Shown here one piece after another: positions 1 through 12,346 of a stretch of 64,000 bases of DNA. Source of the DNA: Acholoe squamosa. Its lineage: Eukaryota; Annelida; Polychaeta; Phyllodocida; Polynoidae. Below the pieces are notes generated by a model. That model had not been told where the DNA came from. It was given only the letters and a program-made list of their open reading frames with translations, and searched no databases. Within the stretch, counting starts at the first letter, position 1. Each line of letters opens with the position of its first letter. The stretch lies in NCBI GenBank assembly GCA_949317995.1, contig OX439046.1, positions 55,841,774 through 55,905,773 on the forward strand, written 5' to 3'. Position numbers and translations under genes: made by a program.

Positions 1-2671
1 ATCACCTCAAGCAGATAGTCAAAGGTGTCACCACAACTGCGGGAGCTAATACTTGCATTGACTTGATCTTTACTAACTGTGATAATATTGTATCTGCCGG
101 TCCTATGAACATACACTTAAGCGACCATCTCCCGGTACATATTTTAAAGAGAAGCCCTAAAATTAAAAAAACACATAGAAAATTCTTCGGCAGGTCTTAC
201 CGAAATCTGGATATGAATAAGTTATTGTTGGATTTTGAAAATTGTGATTGGACTTATTTTGATAATTGTCAGGACTCCCAGGAGTGTTGGGATACTTTTG
301 AAAACTTGCTCAAGAGAATGCTAGATATACAATGTCCAGTTAAGTGCTTCAAGGTTCAAGACAAACCATCGCCTTGGATGACTAATTATTTGTTAGAAAG
401 AATTAATGATAACAACTTGGCGCTAAAGGAAGCAAGACGTTCATTGTCTATTATCAAGTGGCATGACGCCAGAGAGATTAAAAATGCTGTGAATATGGAG
501 GTTAATATAGCTAAGCAAACATATTACAAAGACCTAGCTGATGCCAATGTAAAGGATTCTAAGCAGTTCTGGACCACTATCAAAGACATTTTACCTTCCA
601 GTAGAGCTAAATCTAACAGTATAAATTTGGTTAATGATGATGGGGACTGCATCTCTATAGAAAATACCTCTGATTTTATTAATACCTTCTATGCCGAAAT
701 CGGACCTGGACTGGCTTCAGCTCATCATTTACCATATGTATTCCAAGGTGTTAGATGCATAGAGGATATGCCTGATTTTGATTTTTCGGATGATGATATT
801 ATGAAATGTGTCCAAGACATTGATACGTCAAAGTCCTCTGCTATTCAGTATTTGCCTACATATATTTTTAAATCAGCAGCTCTACATATGCCTACCAAAT
901 TTGTGAAGATTATCCGGCTTTGTGTTGACAATGGAGACATCCCTGATACATGGAAAATAGCAACCGTCACACCTCTACCTAAGGGGGGGGATCCCACCAA
1001 CGTCTCTAACTATAGACCCATTAGTATTCTACCTGTTCCTGGAAAAATTTTAGAAAGATTAATACATACAGCCATTTCAAACTATTTAGATTTACATTCA
1101 ATTTTATCAAAAAATCAAGGTGGATATCAAAAGAAAAAATCTACTTTAGACTCAATCTCCAAACTTGTTGACGACATTCTTGAAGAGAGAAACAAAGGTA
1201 ATGTCACCTTAGCAGCTTTTATTGATATTAAAAAGGCCTTTGACTCTGTAAACCACATTATACTTCTGGACAAAATTGAGCAATATGGGATTAGAAACAG
1301 AAATCTGACCTTGATTGAAAATTACCTGTCTCGTCGCCAGCAATGCTCCATTGCCAACCATAATAAGTCTGCTAACTTGCCTTTGGTCTGTGGAGTACCC
1401 CAAGGATCGATATTAGGACCTCTTTTTTTCTTATTATATATAAATGATTGTATAAATCAAGATGATGATCACTCTACTATGCTCTATGCTGATGACTCGG
1501 TCCTTTATGTGTCTGGAAAGGCAATTGATACTATTTCTGACACGCTGACAACTGCTTTAGGGGGTTTCTACCACTGGTCTTCGAAAAATAAGCTTACTAT
1601 TAATGAATCAAAAACCAAATTAATGCTTTTTGCCAGCAAAATCAAACTTAGAAACTTGAGGAAGCCAAAAATCAAATTGAATGGCAAGGTCCTAAAATAT
1701 GTAGTCTCTTATAAATACTTGGGTGTGCTCCTAGACCAGGAACTAAATTTTAATATGTATGTTAGAAATATTATAAACAGGTTGCGCCACAAGTCTTTTC
1801 TTTTATATAAAACCAGAAAATACATGTCAACTGGAGTTCGGTTAAAAATTTACAAGAGTTATATGTTACCTATAATCGACTACTGTGATATTCTTTATAT
1901 GGGATCTAGTGTTATGAACCTGGAGGAGCTGCAAAGAATGCAGAATAAGTGTATTAAGACCTGTTTGTCTCTCGATATTTTGACTCCAACTGTACAAATA
2001 CACAAAGAGGCCTGCCTACCAACGCTAGAAAATAGGAGGTTATTTCATATCAAGTCTTTTGCCCATAAGAGATCCCAATTAAGACAATATATCAGACCAG
2101 TGGTCAGGCCAACCAGGCTAAACCAAGCACCCTTATTGAATTATCCAACCCCTAGGTGTACAGCATTTGAAAAATCTCCTATGGTACTCACTGCCTCTAT
2201 TTGGAATAGTCTTTGTACTGAGGTAAGAAATATAGATGATTACGACGTGTTCAAAAACAGGGCCAAATTGGATATGATAGCATCGATTCCCATCTAATTT
2301 AATTCCTTAAAGGAACTAGTCATATTATTTTATGCATTACATTATTATCTTATTACTACCAGTTTTGTTAACAATTTTCTTTTTAAAAGGGAGTCTGATT
2401 GATAATAATTGTAAAATGACAGTTTGCCTATGCCTTCTCTCAACGTTAACTTGTTATTCTTATCCTACTTGTTTCATTGAGGTTATGATCATATTACTTC
2501 ATGATAGCATTCATAAAACAGTTTACTGACAATGCTATCATTAACTTTATTGACCAGTATAACCTTTACATATCCCAAAGAATGGGAGAATTATTCTGTG
2601 GTTGTCAAATGTCAAATTAATTGTTTGGTCAAATAAAAGTTTAAATTGTTCAAAAAAAAAAAAAAAAAAAA
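1..2671 (+). mobile_element. non-LTR (LINE) retrotransposon, 5' end outside window
   Basis: One open frame runs from the left edge to 2297. It is followed by about 370 bases of 3' UTR, an AATAAA-like signal near 2630 and a pure A tract at about 2652-2671. A poly(A) tail directly after an endonuclease-RT frame is the 3' signature of target-primed LINE integration. No LTR is visible. The upstream part (ORF1 and most of the endonuclease) lies beyond the window, so full length and 5' TSD cannot be judged. The long uninterrupted frame suggests a fairly young copy. Confidence 0.9.
3..2297 (+). CDS. LINE ORF2: AP-type endonuclease C-terminus plus reverse transcriptase (partial)
   Basis: The protein nicks target DNA and reverse-transcribes its own RNA at the nick. 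The frame is open from base 3, so the start is upstream. The first 40 residues contain LDLIFTN-like and SDHLPV motifs, the last conserved block of exonuclease-endonuclease-phosphatase nucleases. The RT domain follows: a TPLPKGGDP...NYRPISILP block near nt 960-1030, AFIDIKKAFDSVNH near 1220, GVPQGSILGPL near 1390 and the catalytic YADD near 1485. The C-terminal region ends in a W-N-rich block typical of CR1/Jockey-group elements. No RNase H domain is evident. The frame has no internal stop or shift. The exact clade (CR1, L2, Rex/Daphne) is not resolved by eye. Confidence 0.93.
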   Translation, partial: HLKQIVKGVTTTAGANTCIDLIFTNCDNIVSAGPMNIHLSDHLPVHILKRSPKIKKTHRKFFGRSYRNLDMNKLLLDFENCDWTYFDNCQDSQECWDTFENLLKRMLDIQCPVKCFKVQDKPSPWMTNYLLERINDNNLALKEARRSLSIIKWHDAREIKNAVNMEVNIAKQTYYKDLADANVKDSKQFWTTIKDILPSSRAKSNSINLVNDDGDCISIENTSDFINTFYAEIGPGLASAHHLPYVFQGVRCIEDMPDFDFSDDDIMKCVQDIDTSKSSAIQYLPTYIFKSAALHMPTKFVKIIRLCVDNGDIPDTWKIATVTPLPKGGDPTNVSNYRPISILPVPGKILERLIHTAISNYLDLHSILSKNQGGYQKKKSTLDSISKLVDDILEERNKGNVTLAAFIDIKKAFDSVNHIILLDKIEQYGIRNRNLTLIENYLSRRQQCSIANHNKSANLPLVCGVPQGSILGPLFFLLYINDCINQDDDHSTMLYADDSVLYVSGKAIDTISDTLTTALGGFYHWSSKNKLTINESKTKLMLFASKIKLRNLRKPKIKLNGKVLKYVVSYKYLGVLLDQELNFNMYVRNIINRLRHKSFLLYKTRKYMSTGVRLKIYKSYMLPIIDYCDILYMGSSVMNLEELQRMQNKCIKTCLSLDILTPTVQIHKEACLPTLENRRLFHIKSFAHKRSQLRQYIRPVVRPTRLNQAPLLNYPTPRCTAFEKSPMVLTASIWNSLCTEVRNIDDYDVFKNRAKLDMIASIPI

Positions 2672-3096
2672 AGTATGGAAAACTCTTTTTGAGATTTAAA
2701 AAGACATGCACATTTTCTCTAAATGATAATCTAGCAAGACAAAAACATGCACATTTTCTTTCTTGGTTCATGTTTCTTGCCAAAACATAACAAGGAAGAA
2801 CCTTTTGAATATTTTCAGAGAGTACTAAGCAAAAAGTGAATGGCTTAACTCGTTTTCACAGTGTTGACAAATAGTTTTACCTTGGAATGTATGTAAAACA
2901 CTTCATGAATAGAGTAAAGAAACATGCACGTTTTACCTTCCCAGTCTGATGAGAATTATTTTGGCAATACCAAAACGTGCACATTTTAATTTTTGGTTCA
3001 CATTTAATATTTGGCAAGAACCTCCAGGGGACTACCGTTTGTAGTTGCTTAGCGTCTCTAAAAACGGCCTTAAGATTATCTAAACAAGAGCATTAT

Positions 3097-3184
3097 ACCC
3101 ATAGTCCACTGGGCCTCTTTGGCCGACTTTTGTGTAGGAAATGTATGGCCAAAGTTGGCCGAAGAGGCCCAGTGGACTATGGGT
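3097..3184. repeat. near-perfect inverted repeat, MITE-like
   Basis: Arms of about 28 bp (3097-3124 and 3157-3184) are reverse complements apart from one mismatch in a CTCTTTGG/CCGAAGAG stretch. A 32-bp loop repeats GGCC-rich motifs. It would extrude as a stable cruciform. Length and structure suit a very short MITE, but no TSD is clear. Confidence 0.65.
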
Positions 3185-3361
3185 CTTACCACCCTTCAGG
3201 GTATAGACATGTAAAAGGTTGGAGGTTGTCTCGATAACATATCTCGAATCAGCAATACCTACCGATGTATTTTCAAGTAGCCATGTGATGTAAGTGGGTC
3301 TTATTGACACAGACAAGACAGGGGACTTTGTGAGTGACTGACCCTGAGAACAACGCTAACC

Positions 3362-3517
3362 ATTTAAAGGCGGCTAATGCAGGAGTGCATCATGCCCATT
3401 GGTCGTCATAATGCTTCAATCAAGTGCTGGCATGCAAGCAGTCTAGCCAGCACTTCATTGATACATCATGACGACCAATGGGCATGATGCATTAATGCAT
3501 CAGCGGCCCTTACATGG
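3362..3517. repeat. MITE-like hairpin element
   Basis: The arms read inwards from CATTTAAAGGCGGCTAATGCA and its imperfect complement. They continue through GCATCATGCCCATTGGTCGTCA, which is exactly repeated in reverse complement on the other side. Related sequence with CCCTTTAAGGG-type ends occurs at 5518-5686 and about 9240-9447, so this is a small local family. TTAA-containing ends recall piggyBac-type MITEs; that assignment is tentative. Confidence 0.6.
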
Positions 3518-3571
3518 CTAAGTAGATCTATATGCTTGGTAGTTCCCTGCCTGTGATCATGATACACTTAC

Positions 3572-3717
3572 CCAGCATACACCCCTTTTGTTGATCTTGT
3601 CCCCGGTACAGACATGCCCATCATTGATTTCGTTTCCATAGTCCTTCTTGCATTGCCCTTGAGTGTAGACTGTAATTTTAGCCTCCTGGAGGATTTTAGG
3701 CGGAGGTACTCCATAGA
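3572..3717 (-). CDS. S1 serine protease exon (segment before the catalytic Ser)
   Basis: Flanked by an acceptor (TTGTAG) and donor (G|GTAAGTG) on the minus strand, the 146-nt exon begins with two bases of a split codon and ends in phase 0. It encodes about 48 residues with the trypsin-family pattern ILQEAKI, C-x(3)-YG and V-C-T-G, ending at the conserved Cys just before the active-site Ser exon. The split codon fits the phase-1 end of exon 4659-4833. The following exon (GDSGG) is not found downstream in this window. A matching phase-0 GDSGG exon lies 12 kb upstream at 15706-15864 and should belong to a second copy. Confidence 0.85.
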
Positions 3718-4658
<941 letters not shown>

Positions 4659-4833
4659 TTTTGTATCCCCAGCCCATGATCCAGCAGTCATCATTTCCTG
4701 CAGGGTCTGTTGTGCCATCAGCCATTCGGATAGAACTAGCATTAGACCCAAAAGTAATGTCCACAGCTTCTTCAAATTGGACTACAGCGATGTCATTAGG
4801 AGAGAGCCCTGGACCGATATCATATGACTCGTG
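4659..4833 (-). CDS. S1 serine protease exon with catalytic Asp
   Basis: This exon has acceptor TTTTTAG, donor AAAA|GTAAGT, a phase-0 start and a phase-1 end (175 nt). It encodes HESYDIG, then LSPNDIAVVQF, whose Asp is the catalytic-triad aspartate (DIAL block of chymotrypsin-like enzymes). The conserved CWIMGWG block is near its end. Length and splice phases fit the neighbouring exons 5856-5931 and 3572-3717. The product would be a secreted digestive or extracellular endopeptidase. Confidence 0.92.
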
Positions 4834-5855
4834 CTAAAAAGATTTTAAGATGAGAATTTGTAATGAATTCTTAAAAAAATAAAGACTTAGCAGGATTAAT
4901 CATCAGAAGGAAATATTCAAAGCTATTCACTGCAGCCCTCCTGGAGGGGGGCAGATTTTACCCATTAAATAGATAAAATTTTTATCTAATATCTGTTATC
5001 AGTGATAACTACTGGTAATCAGCTTCATCAATGGCTGTGCCCATTGAACAATACGCTACCTTGGTATAGAAGGGAGGGAGAGAGTGCTGAATCTATACCA
5101 TAATGCAGCTTCGAGTCTTCACTTTTATTTGTAACATATATATCATGGTCTGAGGAGAAATGAAGTCATTCGCTGCAATTTTGTCATCCATTCCCGATGA
5201 CATGTCAAACATTATCTTCGGAAATGGATGATAAAAGCGTTTGGTTGTTGGCAATTTCATCGGCCCCAAATTCTATTGCCATGTGGACACATGGCTTAAC
5301 AAACAGAAGCAATCAAAACCACTGAGATCAAACGGTCTGTCAAATTGTGATATAGACTAATGACATTTTTTAGCACCTCTAAGTTAGCCCTTTAAGGGCA
5401 GAGCAAAAATGGTTGTCCTGGCCATGAGGACGACCTCTGAAAAAAATTCCTATAAGAAGAGCCTGTTTTCAATTCCTATACAAATCCTATATATTGGGCA
5501 TCAACTATAGTGAATGCTAACCCTCAATAGGGGTGTATAATGGTCGGCTTGCCAGCATTTCATTGGATCATAATGCCAATCATCTGGGGATGTATTGACC
5601 CCATCGATTTGACAGGATACATTAATGCATCAAGATTACCAAGGGCATCATGATGCATTATTGCATTAGTTGCCCCTAAAGGGTTAAGTAGCTGGTGCTC
5701 ATAGATTTCAATTATCTTGAGACCAACATGTATCAGAGTTTTTAGTGCTTAAGATTGCTGCTATTCAGTGTGCTTTCTCAATCATAGCGATTATATGAAA
5801 TCCCAGCTCTTAAATGTAACAGTGTTGATTAAGAAAGAACGTAGATTCATACTAC
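4834..5855 (-). other. intron of the serine protease gene with MITE insertions
   Basis: No coding signal was found. It contains a CCCTTTAAGGG-bounded fragment near 5393-5430 with a small inverted repeat, and the MITE-like element at 5518-5686. Confidence 0.6.
5518..5686. repeat. MITE-like element with TAACCCT...AGGGTTAA ends
   Basis: The left end reads TAACCCTCAATAGGGG and the right end GCCCCTAAAGGGTTAA. The interior shares GCATCATGATGCATTATTGCA-type blocks with 3362-3517 and with about 9240-9447. TTAA at the ends suggests piggyBac-like target preference. No transposase is present. Confidence 0.5.
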
Positions 5856-5931
5856 TTTATAACTCCTGAGATTAACAATCTGACCTCCACTGAGGCGGTC
5901 ATTTGTTCCAAATCGGGCAGTCAAGGAGCTC
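5856..5931 (-). CDS. S1 serine protease exon between His and Asp regions
   Basis: A 76-nt exon with acceptor TTTTTCAG and donor AAA|GTAGTA. Its first base completes a split codon. It encodes LTARFGTNDRLSGGQ followed by a VNLRSYK block, the usual strand between the His loop and the Asp loop of trypsin-like proteases. It joins exon 4659-4833 in phase 0. It needs a preceding phase-2 exon carrying the catalytic His, which was not found. Confidence 0.85.
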
Positions 5932-8165
5932 CTGAAAAAGAAACCATAGAAACAAGAAATCATTTCATGTATCTTTAGGGACTTTAATTATCAAATATAG
6001 CTGCCAGCAATTTAGCCTACACATCATCATGACAACCTCTAAAGGAGTGGCCATTTTGTAACAGGTGGTGGACTACTACTACTTCTAACTACTACTACTA
6101 CTACTACTACTCTAGCAAATCATATCAGCATGCATTACATAGAGGATAAATATTTGAAGGAAACCCTGACCACTGCTGCCTCTACATCAAAAGAGAGTAA
6201 AATCTTTAGCCAAAGTCTAGCTCATTAGATGTATTTAAATGAACTCATCTGCACCCTTAATAAGCCACCTTTTGAAAGACCAGCAGATAAGATCTCAAAA
6301 CTACCCACCATGCGATAGTATAGCAAAATCCATGCCTATAACTTTATGTGATGGGGTGGAAGTCTGTCAATTGCAGGTATTGAAATAACCTGCACCAATC
6401 ATTTACCCAGTGATATGGAGTGCACAGCATATAGGACTTAGTATGGAGGCCTAGTGGAGCTGCCATTTTGAATTTCACTGGTTGAGGTAAAACCCACCGA
6501 TAAGACCTACCATGATGGGTACTTTGTCCCTTGTTAACACCAACATCCAAGGACATGCCAGTATCATCTTATCAGTTCTTATCAGTGTGTGTTGCCGAAC
6601 CAGCTCCAGACCAGCAAGTGGCCAATACTAAAGGAAACAACACACTTGGTGCACAGTGGCATTTCAATAGGGACAGCATTATTATAATACCACTGCCCCC
6701 AGTGGTAGCAGTTGAAAATGAAAAGTGGAAAATCAATTGCTGTTATGAGTGGGCTACCACAGCCACAGGCTGAATGGATAGTGGACTATAACAAGGTCAC
6801 AAGATTGGCCAAAACTGCTATCACCTGTTGGGGAGGGTGATATTAGGTCCTTTTGAATTTACCTCTGGTTAACTTGGCAATACACACTGTTGCACTCTCT
6901 CCATAATGATAGTATAAACCTCTGTGTCGAGAATGGTACAGGGTACCTACTGTATATAGTACACAGATCTAGATGCATAAGGCCATTTGAAATTTGAAAT
7001 AGACTCCTGAATAATTTACTTACACAGATTTTCTACTGACACAGTGGGCACCTGTTACGCCCCAGGTGGGGGAGATGAGGGAAAGGCCACAGTAATGGAG
7101 ACCATCTATCCTCAGAGATCCCTAATGAAGTGAAGGACAAGACAAAATTTGCCATTGAGATAATTTAAAAACATCTGTTGACAGTAATATTTTGTGCTGT
7201 CGGCCATCCAGGTCAGCAGTCTATAGCATATCAATGTATTTTTTTAATATGGTACTGTGCAAATGACCAATTTCAGAGGTAGTCTAAGAAGAAAGTCAGT
7301 GGCCTACAGAATAAGGCCGAAAAAAAAAAGAAGTTGTGTTTCCAGTTACATGCCTCAAATATCTAGGGTTGGTAGGTCAGGTTTTTTTTTATCCTTTTTT
7401 TTAAATTTTGTATTGAAATGTATGGGCAGACATGTTGGATTCTATGATTTTACAGTAGAGTTATGAAAAACACAAGGAATGTGAAGCTCATGTAAAAAAT
7501 ATGAATGAATGTTACAGACTGTATACCAATAGATAAAGACCTAGATTAGCTACACGAAAAACTGATGAAAGATATAAAAAATCATGGGAAAAATTGCCAA
7601 AAAAAATGTTAAAAATTCACAAAAAAATTTTTTTTCCAGGATTATCCCTGTTTTGCTAGGGTCGGTCAGGTAACTGGAAATAAACCGTTTTTTTAGGCCT
7701 AGGCTACTGTCCATTGGCTACTGGGCCAGTGTCAGTGTTTGCTCCTGCTGAAGTGTTTGGAAAATGTGATACACGATTTAATACAGTTAATAAAATTAAG
7801 AAAACATTTATGACCCAGAGTGCATTAAATAAAAACATTTTAGCAAGGCAATATAACATGGATAGACCAGCACGCCTAATTATCCAGTGTTTTTTTTCTG
7901 TGCCTAGACTACAGCCTCTAGAGTGGACAATATAACAGGCGTTAAGTGTGCATATATAGATACAACAGTCATCAGGTTTGGGTATACAGCGTAGACATGA
8001 TAACGTCCTTTGGCCTATTTGGAAAGCTTATACACTATTTAGAAATATTTTGTAGTGCCCAATTTACTGTATAATACACTACAGACTCCTAAGAGGATGG
8101 GCTGATGAACAGAACAATTTTAAAAATATGTGATAAGAGAAGGATTTATATGAGACAAATATAAC
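5932..8165 (-). other. intron region where the His exon is expected but not recognised
   Basis: Exon 1 (8166-8270) ends in phase 0, whereas exon 5856-5931 begins after two bases of a codon. At least one further exon with the CGGSL/TAAHC motifs should therefore lie here. I searched the minus strand for TGTGG-Gly-Gly and Ala-Ala-His-Cys codons and saw none. The stretch contains an (ACT)n run near 6070-6115, AT-rich sequence and short mononucleotide runs. The exon may be lost, making the gene a pseudogene, or too divergent to spot. Confidence 0.5.
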
Positions 8166-8270
8166 CTGATGTGGGTATTTCCCTGCAACCGTAACATCAT
8201 CTCCACCGATGATGTATGGATTATGGGCCATGGCGACCCCAACGCACACAAGCAGGACCAAGAACTTCAT
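8166..8270 (-). CDS. S1 serine protease exon 1: signal peptide and activation site
   Basis: The start ATG at 8270 opens a 35-codon exon ending CAG|GTTATA in phase 0. Residues 1-15 form a typical signal peptide (MKFLVLLVCVGVAMA). The short propeptide HNPY is followed by IIGGDDVTVAGKYPHQ, the new N-terminus of an active S1 protease. There is no Arg or Lys before IIGG, so trypsin-type activation is not obvious. A TATA box lies about 65 nt upstream. Confidence 0.93.
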
Positions 8271-8331
8271 GGCGATTCTTCAGACTGGGAGGATCAAGTT
8301 GAAGTATGAATTTACCTGCCACACCTTCTTC

Positions 8332-8339
8332 AATTTATA
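8332..8339 (-). promoter_or_regulatory. TATA box of the serine protease gene
   Basis: TATAAATT on the minus strand, 62-69 nt before the start codon. It would place initiation near 8308 and give a 5' leader of about 40 nt, typical of highly expressed digestive protease genes. Confidence 0.6.
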
Positions 8340-11300
8340 CTGGCTATGGGCGCCTCAAGTACCTGGGAAAATGAGTTTATCAAACATGTTTCTTAAGATA
8401 AGGAGCCTCAGACAAATCAGTGTTGTAGTTTCAGTGCACAGCTGAAATTTTGTTCCTAAACATATATTGCCCCATTTTTATTCATATCACAAATTGGTGA
8501 CTATTTGATGTTCATACGATAATATGAATATTCTACAATGCAGAAGAAATGTATGCAGATAACCAGACACTATTGCTTCACAAATGTCATTAAAGGAACT
8601 AGACTCTGAAAACAGGAAACACCTCTTGGCCTTAGGTGCACACAGCATGCAGTATTACTCATGGTAACATATTGCCCCTTGGACGTATTATGATTCATAA
8701 TGCTTAATCATAACAGAGGCGTATGAACCAAATCTTGATGGGGGGGGGGCCCAGGGTCAAGCCCAGGGGGGCCCTGTTGCACCGATCGTAATTCATCGGA
8801 TAGAGTGGGCTGACACTTATTCATGGGTACATAAGATATATGTATTAAAATATTTCTGATGACTTTTGCCTGTGATTTAAAGTCCAGGCTCCCCCTTTTT
8901 CCATTCTGCTACCATATTTGTGAAAAATATGGGGGAAATCCTTGTATTTTATAATGGGTCTTGACAAATATTGGGGGGCCTAGACATATTCAGGCCCCAC
9001 CTCCTCTGGGTTTGGGGGGCCTGGGCCCCCTGGCCCCCCTTTTCCTACACCTCTGCATACCCTCTATTTTTGAGCAAATTCTGGGGTCCAAAATATGTAA
9101 TCAATCTCTCAAATACTGGGAAAAAGGGGGTTGTGCATGCCTCCTCGCCCTCACTCTAAATCTGCCATTGATGCATTGCAGAAATAAGGAGCTGGTGAGC
9201 AGACTTGCCAGCACTATATTGATGTCTGGTAAATGATTAACCAATGGATTACCAGTCTTTAAAGGGTTGGCATAATGCCCTTGAAAGGTTGGCATAATGC
9301 CCTTGAAAGGGCTATATTCATGCATCATGTCAACCCTATGCAGCTAATGGTTTGTATGATGTACGTACAAATTGCTGATGAGCAGACTCACCACCACTTC
9401 AATGGTGCATAATGAGGCAATCCTGCAGTAGAAGCCCCTAAATGGTTAAGGCAGTGTGAATTATTGTGCTGCATATCAATGACAAATGAAATATGTTTAG
9501 TAACCAAACGCTGTGATCATTATCACAAATCTTATCTAAACCTTCCTTTCCTGGGAATTTGAACAGTGCAATCTCAGGTCACCAGGTGTACGTCTGGGCC
9601 CAACCCTGCTGGAAATACTATATTTCCTCTGAGGAGCATTCCAATAATTATGTACGCATCAATTTTTGGCAAAATTGGAGATGGTCTTTACTTTACAGTT
9701 AGCACTGGTGTCCACTTGATCTCTTGTGACATTTTTAAGGAACAATTTAACTTTATTACTTTGTCAATTTTTTTTAATGATATCATAACGCTACAATCAT
9801 TCTCTTCGACTAGTTTGTCCGGTCTTGCTTTATCACAGTACTTTTTGTGTCATTGTTATGGCGTTGTATCAATTCATGAGATCATAGAATGAAGTAACAT
9901 TTTGAATCAATACAAGTCTGTTTTGGTATCACACATGTAACACTTGTTAAAACATCGTAGGTTGCATCAGAGAGGCCAGCTGACTGCCCTTTTATTTCAT
10001 GTTGATAAGCCTGAGATACTGACAGCCCATAGGTTTAACAGTGCAGCTCGGAAACCCCCCCCCCCCCCCCGCGAGATAACCCATCCCCGTATCTCACTGC
10101 CTGGAACAGCACTCAAAATGACATTAAAACATGTAAATAATCATCATTTTATATTGTTTTAAATGAGTTTTGATCATTTCTGGGTCAGATAACATGAAAT
10201 AAATAGACAAAGGTTCACGAGTAGTGGGTCTGACTGAGGGTCGTGAATTGAAGAGGTTGTCTTTTCCTTTAAATAAACTCTTGACAACATGTATTTTATC
10301 AATGGCATCTGATAATCATGCAAAGTTTTGAATCTTCAATGAAAAATAACTGCCTGTCTACTTCAGTATTTACCTCCTAATACTAACTTGAGATGTTCCA
10401 GTTGCCAAAGCAACCAATTACAATGACTTCAAAATGACTGAAAACCAATATGCAATATGAATAGGCCTTTCTGCATTTACTGCTACCCATGTAGCAAGCC
10501 CGCTTAGGGCCAATTCAGTTTTAGCTCAGATAAGCTGGTTCAAAGCAGGCAGAATACTATTCATGGTTTTAGATTGGACAAATAGTGGGTTTCCAGTCAG
10601 GTCCACATTCGATTGCCCTAATAGGGCAAACTGAACTTAGACTGTTGGGCTCCCAACAGTTTTTGTCCTCAGCAGGTTGTGTGGGCCACATAAGGCGAAC
10701 TGTTTTGGGCACAGAGCAGCTTCAAAATGGGCAAACACTTTGGGCACAGATTGGTTTCAAGATGGGCACCCCGAATCAGGCATAGATCAGCTCCAAAGAT
10801 AATTCCCCAGACAGAGTTGAGGATGTGTTTGCACAAGGCATACTGAGCTGGGAGTTCTGAACTTTGACACTAGATGACCCCACTGTGTCTGATGTACGGC
10901 TTTCCCTCCATGTCAGTATTGATTTTCTTTAGTATGATATAACAGAAATAGGCTAATGAATCATATAAATCATAACAGTACACACATTTTCTCAGCATTC
11001 TGTGGTATCATAGCTAATGTTAAATTAAAGATAGAAGATCTTATTGATCATACGCTGTTAAAAGAAAATGGTGGTTCATCACTAACTTTGAGATGAAGTA
11101 TTCCCTGTTATTTTACCAGAGATTCCTTGTAATGGTATGCTTTACTGTACTCCAACATTGTTATATCTAGGCCAAGTTAGCAGGTCAATGTGGGCCCAAT
11201 AGTGTCGGGGGGTTGTCATTTTTTTCAATGTTGGCTGAAGTACCTTTTGTCTGGCTAAATAAGCATTATACCAACATCGGGACAAAGTGATGGGGGCCAT

Positions 11301-12236
11301 TCACAAATGACTTCATACTGGAGGGGGGAGGGGGGCGGTCAGGCCCAGCATGAGAGAATCAATTTTCAATATACCTTCAGCATTGCAAAATTGACAAAAA
11401 CCTGACAGGGGTGGTCAAAAATGGCCAGATTTTGTTTGAAGTCATTTATGGATGGCCCTATGTTGGCCCGACATTTGACCAACCAAATGTTGAGCCAAGA
11501 CTGATGTTAGGATTTAAGAGAGCTCTCCTGGCTCTTGGGATTTGTTTTGGTCCAATTAATCTTTAATGCTATTGTTATGCATTATGCATGGCAACAGAGT
11601 AAGGTATGGAATACATCCTAAATGTATTTGGATTTATTGAAGACATGGCTGCCAAAGGTCAGAGACAATCATCTCCATATTTTCATCTTAATCTCAGCTT
11701 TATTTGACAAAGCTTTCTTGACAAGAAGTGAAACATAGTCATCTCACCCCTTAGATCTCATGTATCCATCATTATCCACAAAATGATGTCCCTAAAGAAA
11801 TATAAATTTGTGAATGGATAGTTCTAGTTTTAAAGGCGCACTGATACAAGCATCTATATCCACCAACATTTGCACTGTGGTGACGTCACGGATTCAGAAC
11901 ACCTTTAAAATGCAGTAAGTCCACCTTTGATCAGATCAAAAGTATTAGCATGCATTCCTCATGATTTATGAGGGATTTTCTGAACTAAATATTTTTTTAT
12001 ATAGCTCACCCTGCTCCCTAGTGAGGGTTGGGTATTTGGGTATTTAATATTTTGTCAACGTTGGGCCAACATTTATTACTTTCCCACTTTTGGAGGACTG
12101 CCAACATTGGTACTTCATTTGCTAACATTGTCATAACACAGGAGATCACTGGGAGTGTTGCCTGCCAACATTGTTACAATGTAAATTTTCCATAGCGACA
12201 CTGCTGGACCAATGTCCTTGTAAACACATATTAAGC
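8340..12236. other. intergenic DNA, no gene recognised
   Basis: Short open frames here lack codon bias, domains or splice sites. The stretch holds G/C homopolymer-rich low-complexity sequence (8740-9060; C tract near 10053), a member of the TTAA-type MITE-like family (about 9237-9447, with an internal duplicated TTGGCATAATGCCCTTGAAA), GGGCACAGA repeats (10640-10790), and dispersed copies of a GCCAACATTG/CAATGTTGGC motif between 11148 and 12175 that looks like a degraded fold-back element. Confidence 0.5.
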
Positions 12237-12346
12237 TAATAGATCATGGATATCAGTGCCCTAGGGCTGTACTTCTGTATATACAACAGCGGCGAGGGTA
12301 TATACAGAATGTACAGCCCGTGGGCACCGATATCCATGACCTATTA
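12237..12346. repeat. 110-bp inverted repeat, MITE-like
   Basis: Arms of about 47 bp start TAATAGATCATGGATAT and TAATAGGTCATGGATAT (reading each inwards) and continue through GGGCTGTAC and TGTATATAC blocks. The loop is a short GC-rich spacer. No coding content. Confidence 0.8.

Larger units (their letters stand above)
2672..3571. other. non-coding, with two fold-back segments
   Basis: No convincing exon was found here; the missing last exon of the adjacent protease gene was looked for and not seen. Four loose copies of an ACATGCACATTTT-like motif occur at about 2704, 2746, 2922 and 2972. Two hairpin-forming insertions (3097-3184 and 3362-3517) are listed separately. Confidence 0.6.

Noticed and set aside
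1..2671. Possibility that the first ORF is a domesticated RT gene
   Set aside because: Poly(A) tail and 3' UTR of LINE type, with an endonuclease remnant; an ordinary element is simpler.
9566..9892. 108-codon plus-strand frame with hydrophobic stretches
   Set aside because: No domain, promoter or splice sites; composition is that of AT-rich non-coding DNA.
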